DNA of 7,424 bases from an uncultured Mycoplasmatota bacterium. Lineage in GTDB: Bacteria > Bacillota_I > Bacilli_A > RF39 > UBA660. A program made the translations under genes and the position numbers. The notes beneath the pieces are model-generated. The model was not told where the DNA came from and made no database searches. It worked only from the letters and a program-made list of their open reading frames with translations. The stretch is from contig CAMYRF010000041.1 of assembly GCA_947296775.1 (NCBI GenBank), positions 1-7,424 of the forward strand, given 5' to 3'. This document shows, piece after piece, positions 1 to 6,800 of the stretch (its first letter is position 1; every line of letters starts with the position of its first letter).

Positions 1-383
1 ATTCTATGCACAATACCCGGACGAAATTCACCATTTTTATCACTTAACTTACTGTGATATAAAAGGCCATTAACCAAAGTTCCATGATAATTACCTGGTG
101 CTGGATGAACAACTACTCCATTAGCTTTATTAACAATAATAACATCATCATCTTCATAAACAATATCTAAATCCATCTTTTCAGGAGTAACATTCATATC
201 TTCTTCTATGTGATTAACACTAATTTCATCACCCTCACGAGTAATATATCCAGCCTTTACCGCCTTACCATTTACCAAAACTTCACCATTTTTAATAATT
301 TTAGTAACACTACTACGGCTAACATCCATTTCCTTAGTTAAAAAATTATCTAAACGTTCTCCTGCCTCACTTACCTTATACAT
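1..383 (-). CDS. rluD: RluD-type 23S rRNA pseudouridine synthase, N-terminal part (runs off left edge)
   Basis: Enzymes of the RluA/RluD family convert uridines of large-subunit rRNA to pseudouridine in the cytoplasm. The visible 127 residues begin with an S4 RNA-binding domain (about residues 1-65, with ERLDNFLTKE and SRSSVTKIIKNGEVLVNGK). The start of the catalytic domain follows, with IVYEDDDVIIVNKANGVVVH, HPAPGNYHGTLVN and RPGIVHR. The window ends exactly where the family's catalytic HR-(L/I)-D motif begins, so the active-site aspartate is not visible. Family members are about 300 residues long, so well under half is here. The ATG at 381-383 lies inside the end of lspA (8-base overlap) and has a GGGGGA ribosome-binding site 8 bases upstream, which indicates translation coupled to lspA. 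The lspA-rluD order is common in Bacillota. RluD rather than another RluA paralogue is inferred from the S4 domain and from this neighbourhood. Confidence 0.9.
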   Translation of the reverse strand, partial: MYKVSEAGERLDNFLTKEMDVSRSSVTKIIKNGEVLVNGKAVKAGYITREGDEISVNHIEEDMNVTPEKMDLDIVYEDDDVIIVNKANGVVVHPAPGNYHGTLVNGLLYHSKLSDKNGEFRPGIVHR

Positions 384-834
384 CTTCTTTATCCCCCTTT
401 AATATAAATATAACAATCAAAAATATCGAAACAACAATGCATATATCTGCAAAATTAAATACTGGAAAATTATAACCAAACAAATTAAAATCTAAATAAT
501 CAATTACATGACCACGAAAAATTCTATCAAATAAATTCCCTATAATTCCGCCAATTAAAATACCATAAGCTATTTCTTCAAATCCATTAAGCACTTTACC
601 TTTAATTAAAAATAAATAAATTAAAATAAGCGCTAAAATAGAAATTAAAATCAAAAATAAAGTACTAGAACTCAAAATACTAAAAGCAGCTCCAGTATTA
701 TTAAGCATGGTTAAAGCAAAAAATCCAGACACAACACCTACACTACTTCCAGTTTCAAGTATACTACCTAAAACAAACTTAATTAATTGATCTATAAAAG
801 TAATAATAAATGCAATTATAAGAATTTTTTTCAT
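376..834 (-). CDS. lspA: Lipoprotein signal peptidase (signal peptidase II)
   Basis: This membrane aspartyl protease removes the signal peptide of diacylglyceryl-modified prolipoproteins at the outer face of the cytoplasmic membrane. The 152-residue product has four hydrophobic segments (about 4-22, 56-77, 88-104, 129-145), the normal length and topology. Family motifs are present in order: D15-x3-K19 in the first helix, NNTGAAF near residue 45, GNLFDR-x5-VIDY with catalytic Asp112, and FNFAD with catalytic Asp130. I chose the ATG at 832-834 over the in-frame GTG at 841-843 because GGTGA at 840-844 sits 5 bases before the ATG, and because the GTG is itself part of that ribosome-binding site. 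A promoter lies directly upstream. The stop codon overlaps the start of the pseudouridine synthase gene by 8 bases, so the two are probably co-transcribed and co-translated. Confidence 0.96.
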   Translation of the reverse strand: MKKILIIAFIITFIDQLIKFVLGSILETGSSVGVVSGFFALTMLNNTGAAFSILSSSTLFLILISILALILIYLFLIKGKVLNGFEEIAYGILIGGIIGNLFDRIFRGHVIDYLDFNLFGYNFPVFNFADICIVVSIFLIVIFILKGDKEDV

Positions 835-839
835 TTTCT

Positions 840-844
840 TCACC
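840..844 (-). promoter_or_regulatory. lspA ribosome-binding site GGTGA
   Basis: GGTGA lies 5 bases before the ATG at 832-834. It contains the alternative GTG codon, so it decides in favour of the downstream ATG. It also falls at the predicted transcription start, which leaves almost no untranslated leader. Confidence 0.75.
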
Positions 845-851
845 AGATAAT

Positions 852-860
852 ATTATAACA
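852..860 (-). promoter_or_regulatory. Extended -10 promoter of lspA-rluD
   Basis: The minus strand reads TGTTATAAT, a perfect TATAAT at 852-857 preceded by the TG-N extension. No good -35 box is found at 16-18 bases upstream, which fits an extended -10 promoter. The predicted start of transcription is near 844-845, about 11 nt before the lspA ATG. Reasoning is from sequence only. Confidence 0.7.
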
Positions 861-940
861 TAATGCCAAACAAAAAGATAGATTTACACCATATCACCAA
901 TTATTTTCACTAAAATTTCATTTTTTTATAATTTTTTTTA

Positions 941-970
941 AAACAAAAACCCAGAAAATTTCTGAGTTTT
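941..970 (-). terminator. Intrinsic terminator downstream of trxA
   Basis: On the minus strand an 11-bp stem (arms 960-970 and 946-956, with one T-G wobble) closes a 3-base loop at 957-959. TTTTTGTTT follows it. The hairpin starts 6 bases after the trxA stop codon. It should end the cvpA-trxA transcript and isolate it from the lspA promoter about 80 bases further on. Confidence 0.85.
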
Positions 971-976
971 CTAATT

Positions 977-1270
977 CTACTTACCTATCCATTTTAAAAT
1001 TTCATCTTTAGGCATATAACCAACTTTTACATCACGGCTTCCACCATTAAAGTAAATTAATGTTGGCATACTCATAACACCATATCTTTTACAAAGTTCC
1101 ATATTTTCATCAACATTTACCTTAACAATTTGAATTTTATCTTTAATTTCTTCAAGCTCAGGCGCAAGCATTTTACAAGGCCCACACCAAGTAGCATAAA
1201 AGTCTACAAGCATTTCACCTCTAGTAAGCAAATTATCAAAATTACTTTCATTAGCTTCAATAATTTCCAT
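977..1270 (-). CDS. trxA: Thioredoxin
   Basis: This small cytoplasmic dithiol-disulfide reductase donates electrons to ribonucleotide reductase, methionine sulfoxide reductase and other oxidised proteins. The 97-residue product shows the whole single thioredoxin fold: the buried Asp23 in LVDFYATW, the active site WCGPC (Cys29 and Cys32), the cis-proline motif MPT (Pro69) and the conserved glycine in VGYM. There is no signal peptide, which argues for the cytoplasmic reductant rather than an exported oxidoreductase. An additional cysteine (Cys60) lies outside the active site. The ATG at 1268-1270 is chosen over a GTG at 1277-1279 because the strong AAGGAAGGTGA ribosome-binding site overlaps the GTG and is correctly spaced for the ATG. 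One base separates the cvpA stop codon from this ATG, so the genes are translationally coupled. A terminator follows directly. Confidence 0.96.
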   Translation of the reverse strand: MEIIEANESNFDNLLTRGEMLVDFYATWCGPCKMLAPELEEIKDKIQIVKVNVDENMELCKRYGVMSMPTLIYFNGGSRDVKVGYMPKDEILKWIGK

Positions 1271-1271
1271 T

Positions 1272-1991
1272 TTATTCACCTTCCTTATATTTATCTAATA
1301 CAGCATTAATATTCTTAATATGTAGTTTATCTTTTTCCACTAATTTTCTTGCAGTTTCGGGCGTAATAACATCATATTTTAAGAATAAATCCAGAGTTTC
1401 TAAATTAAATTCATTAGTATCAGATTCTTCATATTTATCCTTTATTGCTGCAAATTCATTAGCCACACTAACTGTTTTATCAGCAAAAATTGAAAGAACT
1501 GGTGTTTTTTCTAAAATTGGTTTTACAAACTTAGAATCATTTAAGAAACTTACCCCACTAATCATTGGCAAACTTAAAAGATATAAAACCATAAATACAA
1601 TAACATAATTTTTAATTAACCCAAGTATCGCACCCAATATCTTAGATGGTAATCCTAAAATAACTGTAAACTTTAAAAGCGTTTCAAATACTTTAGTAGC
1701 CACCATCAAAAACTTTAGTAAAATCATAAGTATACTAAATACAAGTAAAAATGCTAAAGTTTGATATAAAGCAATATTTAAAACAGATAACCCTTTTACT
1801 AAACCCCAAAAATCAAAAAATGGCAAATACATCATCATAAAATCGCCAATTGGATTTTTAAGTAAAAAAGCAACAACAATCACCACAATATATCCAACAC
1901 AATTAACAACAGATTTAGTAAATCCTTGTTTCCAACCAACAACCGCTCCTAACAAAACAAAAATAATAATTACTATATCAACTATATTCAT
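1272..1991 (-). CDS. cvpA: CvpA family integral membrane protein
   Basis: CvpA-family proteins are small inner-membrane proteins named for colicin V production. In Gram-positive bacteria the biochemical role is not established, although an envelope or stress role is commonly proposed. The product has 239 residues with four hydrophobic segments (about 3-20, 28-46, 70-98, 118-147). It shows the family signatures DIVIIIFVLLGAVVGWKQGF at the N-terminus and LGLPSKILGAILGLIKNYVI before the last membrane segment. A soluble tail of roughly 85 residues with charged, probably helical sequence (ITPETARKLVEKDKLH and onward) makes it longer than the usual 160-190 residues. The ATG at 1989-1991 follows GGAGG by 7 bases. 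A good promoter lies directly upstream and trxA follows after one base. In Bacillus, rnhC and cvpA are also close and divergent. Here zapA, polX and mutS2, which normally sit around cvpA, are absent. Confidence 0.88.
   Translation of the reverse strand: MNIVDIVIIIFVLLGAVVGWKQGFTKSVVNCVGYIVVIVVAFLLKNPIGDFMMMYLPFFDFWGLVKGLSVLNIALYQTLAFLLVFSILMILLKFLMVATKVFETLLKFTVILGLPSKILGAILGLIKNYVIVFMVLYLLSLPMISGVSFLNDSKFVKPILEKTPVLSIFADKTVSVANEFAAIKDKYEESDTNEFNLETLDLFLKYDVITPETARKLVEKDKLHIKNINAVLDKYKEGE
1276..1286 (-). promoter_or_regulatory. trxA ribosome-binding site inside the end of cvpA
   Basis: AAGGAAGGTGA lies within the last codons of cvpA, 5 bases before the trxA ATG at 1268-1270. It overlaps the alternative GTG start and therefore fixes the start. 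It implies that ribosomes finishing cvpA can reinitiate on trxA. Confidence 0.8.
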
Positions 1992-2009
1992 ATTTCAGCC
2001 TCCATTATA

Positions 2010-2038
2010 ATTATATTACAATTATATATTTTTTTCAA
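2010..2038 (-). promoter_or_regulatory. Promoter of cvpA-trxA with ribosome-binding site at the transcription start
   Basis: On the minus strand, TTGAAA (2033-2038), a 17-base spacer and a perfect TATAAT (2010-2015) form a sigma-A type promoter. The predicted start is near 2003, which is the first G of the GGAGG ribosome-binding site (1999-2003). The leader would be about 12 nt. Confidence 0.8.
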
Positions 2039-2067
2039 GAAAATGCCAACTGTCGTCAAATGCATGA

Positions 2068-2096
2068 TTGCGATAATAAAGAAATTGTGGTAAAAT
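2068..2096 (+). promoter_or_regulatory. Promoter of rnhC (extended -10)
   Basis: TTGCGA (2068-2073), a 17-base spacer and TAAAAT (2091-2096) with a TG-N extension at 2088-2090 form a sigma-A type promoter. The predicted start is near 2103, about 11 nt before the ATG at 2114. It is back to back with the cvpA promoter, and the two -35 boxes are 29 bases apart. This promoter lies inside a longer in-frame reading that begins with an ATG at 2060, so that ATG is not the start. Confidence 0.78.
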
Positions 2097-2103
2097 TAAA
2101 TGC

Positions 2104-2110
2104 AGGTGAT
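2104..2110 (+). promoter_or_regulatory. rnhC ribosome-binding site AGGTGAT
   Basis: AGGTGAT ends 3 bases before the ATG at 2114-2116. It decides against the in-frame ATG at 2060, which has no ribosome-binding site and lies upstream of the promoter. Confidence 0.8.
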
Positions 2111-2113
2111 AAC

Positions 2114-3079
2114 ATGGCAAAAAATGAAGTTCGTACAATAACATTAAAAGTAAGTGATAATACTAAAGAAAAAATGGTAGAATATTTTGAAGATAAAAAA
2201 AGAGACAAAACTCCACCTTATGCAGTATTCCAAGCCAAAGAAGCCGATACCATGGTAACTTTATACGAAAGTGGTAAAGCTGTATTTCAAGGAATCAGTG
2301 CTGATATAGATGCAAATATATGGATGGAAACTGAAAAACACTTAAACCCAGGTAAAAAATTAGAATATAAAAAAGTTGACAACAATCCAAAAAATAAAGA
2401 TAAAAAAATCCATTATAATGAAAAATTATATAATTGTACTTCAATCGGTTCTGACGAAGTTGGAACTGGAGATTACTTTGGTCCAGTAGTTGTCACAGCC
2501 GCTTACGTAACAAAAAAAGATATTCCATTTTTGGAAGAATTAGGCGTTAGAGATTCAAAAAAAATAACTGATGAACACATTTTAAAAACAGTCCCACAAA
2601 TAATAAAAAGAATTCCATACTCTAGTATGATTTTAAGTAATGAAGAATATAATAACAAATATAACGAAAAAATGAATTTAAATACAATTAAAGCCGTTTT
2701 ACATAATAAAGTATTACTAGATATGACAAAAAAATATAAAACTCACGATTATATAGTAGTAGATCAATTTACTGAGCCATTTATTTATTATAAATATATA
2801 AATAATTTACCAGAAGTACAAAGAAAAATAACTTTTGTAACCAAAGCTGAAGATCAATGCCTATCAGTAGCCTGCGCTTCATTAATAAGCCGTTATGTAT
2901 TAATTAAAGAATTTGAAAAAATGTCAAAAGAATATAAAATGCAAATACCAAAAGGCGCTGGACAAAAAGTCGATGAAGCTGGAGCTATATTAGTTAAAGA
3001 ATATGGCACAGATATTTTAAGAAAAATTGCTAAATTAAATTTTAAAAATACAGAAAAAATAAAGGAATTAGCTAAATAA
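2114..3079 (+). CDS. rnhC: Ribonuclease HIII
   Basis: RNase HIII cleaves the RNA strand of RNA-DNA hybrids (R-loops, primers) in a metal-dependent reaction. The 321-residue product has the two-part layout of the family. An N-terminal TATA-binding-protein-like substrate-binding domain covers about residues 1-90 (PPYAVFQAKEADTMVTLYES). The RNase H fold runs from about 105 to 315. Catalytic positions include Asp114 and Glu115 in GSDEVGTGDYFGP and Asp217 in IVVDQF. The fourth carboxylate is probably Glu246 or Asp247 in TKAEDQ, before SVACASLISRY. GVRDSKKIT is also typical. The length matches Bacillus homologues (about 310). The start at 2114 is chosen because it has AGGTGAT in front and a promoter just upstream; an in-frame ATG 54 bases earlier lies before that promoter. 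The gene is divergent from cvpA and converges on the accessory locus. Confidence 0.95.
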   Translation: MAKNEVRTITLKVSDNTKEKMVEYFEDKKRDKTPPYAVFQAKEADTMVTLYESGKAVFQGISADIDANIWMETEKHLNPGKKLEYKKVDNNPKNKDKKIHYNEKLYNCTSIGSDEVGTGDYFGPVVVTAAYVTKKDIPFLEELGVRDSKKITDEHILKTVPQIIKRIPYSSMILSNEEYNNKYNEKMNLNTIKAVLHNKVLLDMTKKYKTHDYIVVDQFTEPFIYYKYINNLPEVQRKITFVTKAEDQCLSVACASLISRYVLIKEFEKMSKEYKMQIPKGAGQKVDEAGAILVKEYGTDILRKIAKLNFKNTEKIKELAK

Positions 3080-3093
3080 CTAATTCCTTTTTT
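3061..3093. terminator. Shared bidirectional terminator between rnhC and the immunity-like gene
   Basis: A perfect 11-bp stem (3061-3071 with 3080-3090) closes an 8-base loop at 3072-3079 that contains the rnhC stop codon. On the plus strand the stem runs into TTTTTT (3088-3093). On the minus strand it runs into TTTATTTTTT. It begins 6 bases after the stop codon of the minus-strand gene at 3097, so one hairpin can end both converging transcripts. Its left arm encodes the last residues of RNase HIII. Confidence 0.88.
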
Positions 3094-3096
3094 ATA

Positions 3097-3804
3097 TTAT
3101 TTATTTTCTTTTTCCAATACTTTTTCAATTGTTTTAATACCTTTTTTAGCAGCATTTCTATATCTTGTTACCTTGTCATTTTCATATTTTTTAAATATAG
3201 GTAAAAATTCCGGATTTTTATATTTGTTTAAAGCATCCAATACAAAACCAGTCATATTTTTTTCATCTATTATATCAAGCATAGGTTGTACTGCCTCTTG
3301 TAATTTTAACTTACCACATATTATTGTTATATATGGCCATATACTGCATATTTTATCATCGTGATTTTTCAGCAATTTTATATAATCATTACTATATTTC
3401 TTATCTACAGTCGTCATTAAAAAATTGCCAATAAAATCACCCAACGGGCTATGACAAAGGCTATCATAATCAAGTTGATATAACTCATTCATAAAAAACG
3501 GTACCAAATCTTTATTCTTTTTATTTATTAACATATCAACAAACCCAGCCTTTTCATGAGGAATAGTCGCCTTTTTATAAAATTTAAGACAAATGTTTTT
3601 AGATTCTTCTGGATTGTTTTTGCATATTTGTTCAGCATCTAAACAATCAATATACTTAAATCCATCATCCTTTAGTTCTTCTAAAAAATCGTTGTAAACA
3701 CTCCCCGTCCTTTTAGCCATTTCTTCATAATCTCCTACCATTTCTTGTCTAACTATTTGACTTATTTTGTCCCATTGTTCATCAGTCAATCCTTTTTTAC
3801 TCAT
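3097..3804 (-). CDS. Predicted immunity protein for the adjacent RHS toxin (HEAT-like helical repeat protein)
   Basis: I do not recognise a named family. The 235-residue product has no signal peptide or membrane segment, so it should be cytoplasmic. It is rich in amphipathic helices. An N-terminal part (about 1-80) contains LTDEQWDKISQIVRQEMVGD. From about 85 the sequence looks like HEAT-type repeats: KAGFVDMLINKKNKDLVPFF, YIKLLKNHDDKICSIWPYIT, LQEAVQPMLDIIDEKN and NPEFLPIFKKYENDKVTRYR. A two-helix repeat scaffold is a known architecture among immunity proteins of polymorphic toxins. The gene begins 12 bp after the toxin stop codon, is co-oriented, and has its own ribosome-binding site at the junction, which is the standard place for the cognate immunity gene. 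The ATG at 3802-3804 is chosen over a GTG at 3808-3810 because AGAGGTG is spaced 5 bases from the ATG. The immunity role is inferred from position and fold impression only. Confidence 0.72.
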   Translation of the reverse strand: MSKKGLTDEQWDKISQIVRQEMVGDYEEMAKRTGSVYNDFLEELKDDGFKYIDCLDAEQICKNNPEESKNICLKFYKKATIPHEKAGFVDMLINKKNKDLVPFFMNELYQLDYDSLCHSPLGDFIGNFLMTTVDKKYSNDYIKLLKNHDDKICSIWPYITIICGKLKLQEAVQPMLDIIDEKNMTGFVLDALNKYKNPEFLPIFKKYENDKVTRYRNAAKKGIKTIEKVLEKENK

Positions 3805-3809
3805 AATCA

Positions 3810-3816
3810 CACCTCT
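3810..3816 (-). promoter_or_regulatory. Ribosome-binding site of the immunity-like gene, abutting the toxin stop
   Basis: AGAGGTG directly follows the toxin TAG (3817-3819) and sits 5 bases before the ATG at 3802-3804. It includes part of the alternative GTG. The arrangement suggests translational coupling, so that immunity protein is made whenever toxin is completed. Confidence 0.75.
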
Positions 3817-6800
3817 CTAAAATTTTGGAATTTGTTTTAAAACTATGTCACCCCTATCAACTGCTTCTTGTAACGGTTTCGATAGTTTTGTGTCTGGTTT
3901 AGTAAACAATTCAAATTTCATATTTTTAATTTTTGAATAATCGTTATAATCTCTCAGTTGTTTAGTAAAGCTTTGTTTTTTTACATATTTAACTTCTACC
4001 AATTTATTATTACCCATAAAATCAGGTATCCTAATATTATTATTAATGTTAAAGGATTTTGTATTTTTAGGTAATTTAAGGCTTTTTGAAACTGCTTGTT
4101 CTGCTGCTCTTCCCTTTGCGTAATTTTGACTTAATTGTTTTGCTGAAGTTGAAGTACTATTTTTTACAATATTTTTAGAAGTACCTTTAGCAGTATTTTT
4201 TGCCACATTTTTCATAGCCGTTTTAACAACCTGTTTTATAGCTTGTTTACCAAAATTAGCAACAATTGGAATAAACCAAGCAGCTTCACCATCAACATCA
4301 ATTAAACTAACTGGATTATTGGAAGTATAAACGTATAAATTATAGCTAATTTCATCTTCATTCGCTCCTAATAATCGATCAGCATTCAAAAATCTACCCA
4401 TATCAGGATAATAATATCTGCTATTTAGATAATACATTCCTGTCTCACTATCATAATAATAACTTCTATATCTAAAAGGATTTATCAAAGCAACATTATC
4501 TTTATCAGTAATTTTTACCCCATCAGAATCTGTTATAGATATTATCTTACCCCATGAATCATATGTATAAGTAGCTATTTTGTTAAACTGGTCATCTAAC
4601 AATCCTATTATATCACTTTGTTGATTTTTTACATAATAATAATTTTTATTATTATATTCAAAGCCAATTATTCCATCAGCATCATATTGATAATATATGG
4701 TTCCATTAGGTGTTTCTTCAAATATAATATCAGAATCATCTAAATAATACTTATAAGTTTTATCATTTATTTTCTTATCGGTTCTTATTCCCTCTTCATT
4801 ATAATTATAAGTTACTGTTTTATTTGCTGTTTTATAACTTTCTAATTGTCTACCATTTTTCCAAGTAAAAGTTATATCATCATATGTAAGTGGATTACCA
4901 ACATTGTCATAAGTTATATTTTTACCATTATAACTAGTTAATTGATCTTTCCAATTTTCATTAGAATAATTATAATTTATTTCTTCTAATAAATTATTAG
5001 TTTTATATTCATAATACTTTTTATTTAAAATATTACCACCATTATCATAAACATAAGTAATAGTTTTATTTAATTTTTTATCATGTTCCTTTACTAGTTG
5101 ATTCAAATTATCATATTCATATTCGTTTGTTAGGACACCATTTTCTTTAACACTTTCAATGTTCCCATTGTCATCATAAGTATAATAAAACTTATCATTA
5201 CCATTTGTAATAGTTTTAATAATGTTAGTAGTTTTTAAATCATCGACATTATAATATGAATACCTTACATCATAATGACTACCAAAATTTTTTCTTATAA
5301 CTCTATTTAATTTATCATACGAATATTTAACGTTATTAACTTTGGTAACTTTTCCATCAACATCATATTTAAATTCACAACCTTTATTTATATTTTTATA
5401 TAGATAATCAATTTTATCTATTTCATTATATTTGTTGTAATTGTAATTTACTTTAAACAAATCATTGTAATCATATTCAATTAATCTATCACTCAAATCA
5501 TAAAGATAGCTAGTTTCAATAGAATCATTATAAATTTTTGCTAAATTACCCCTTGTATCATAAACATATTTTATATCTTCCTTATCAGAAAATCTAGATG
5601 AAACCCTATCAAATCTATCATAAGTATAATTAATTACATCACCATTCCCATAAATACTTTTTATTAAATTACCATTACTACTTTCGTAGTTATTGGTAAT
5701 CAAACTTTGATTGCCCACTTTTGTACTTGAAACATTGCCAAATTCATCATACTCAAAATTATAATCAAATCCATTATGGTTTATAGTCTTTAATTTGTTT
5801 TTATCGTAAATAAATGCATTAATAGTATTATCATTTTTAATTTTAGTAACTTTGTCCATAATATCATATTCATAATTAATATTATTGCCCTTTGGATCAG
5901 TTACCGAAGATAAATTGCCGCTTTTCTCGTCATAAGTATAACCAGTTATTTTTTCTCTTTCATTGATGTCCTTTACTTTATAATCTCCGTTAGAACTATA
6001 CTCCGATTTTGTTTCTGTATATTTCCTACCACTATTTTCTTTTTCCAAAAGCACAAATTTTTGAGCATAAGAATTATTACAAGTATATTGCTGAATAACC
6101 ACATTTTTCTTAATAAAGCCATCTCTAATATCAACACATCTTTTGTAATTATTAACTTTTATTTTAAACATAAATGTTCCATCACTATTATGATATATAT
6201 CAAATACTTGATTTACATTTTCAGTATTTCCTTGAACCCACATTTGTAAATTCAAACTTTCTCTATCATAACCACCAGGTACATCTAACTGCATACCCTT
6301 TTTATAATTAGATTCCAGCATAAATGTCCCATTTGTTTTTTCTTTTAATATCCATTCAGCTCGTTCAGATAAATCATTTAATTCTATTTTAGTCTCATTT
6401 TGTACATTGGAATCATTAGGTTGAATATACAAATCCCCAATTAAACTTTTAATATAATATATTTTATTCTGTTTAATCGCATCAATACTTTGAACTTCAT
6501 CAAAATCTATATCTGTAGTTTCTACAAGCACAAACCTTTGCGCAGTTGAATTATTACAATCATAAGATTGTATAACATTACCTAAAGTAAACTTTCCATC
6601 CTTAACATCAACACATTTATTAAAATTAGTATGTTTTGATCTTAAAGTAATTGAACCATCTTGGTTATCAGTAATTTTAAATTTTTGTGAATCCAAATCT
6701 AATTTTGTATACAACTGTATAGCAGCACCATTAGAAGTATAACCACCTTCAGAATCCAACAATTTTGAAGTAGTTGTATTAGAGGGGAAAATTTCATAAA

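Noticed and set aside
887..900. Short direct repeat CACCAT/ATCACC upstream of the lspA promoter as a possible operator
   Set aside because: It is too short and imperfect to separate from chance in such AT-rich sequence.
2039..2067. Operator or riboswitch between the divergent cvpA and rnhC promoters
   Set aside because: Only 29 bases separate the -35 boxes. Apart from the 6-base palindrome ATGCAT I see no symmetric site, and both leaders are too short for a riboswitch.
2060..2113. Longer RNase HIII starting at the ATG at 2060
   Set aside because: The extension contains the -35 and -10 boxes of rnhC, lacks a ribosome-binding site and adds residues not typical of the family. The ATG at 2114 has AGGTGAT.
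3173..3364. Plus-strand reading frame of 63 codons
   Set aside because: It lies fully within the immunity-like gene on the other strand and has no ribosome-binding site or recognisable domain.
3097..3819. Orphan toxin tips or transposase remnants next to the RHS gene
   Set aside because: Many RHS loci carry such fragments, but here the immunity-like gene runs directly to the rnhC terminator with no room for them. The other flank is outside the window.
4900..5900. Short recurring strings such as tcatattcata and atcataagtata that resemble a DNA repeat array
   Set aside because: They recur at irregular distances and encode the Tyr-Asp pairs of the YD repeats. There are no constant repeats with unique spacers, so this is not a CRISPR array.
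6061..6249. Plus-strand reading frame of 62 codons
   Set aside because: It is the antisense of the second lectin module. Its low-complexity Ile/Asn-rich product is expected from AT-rich sequence.
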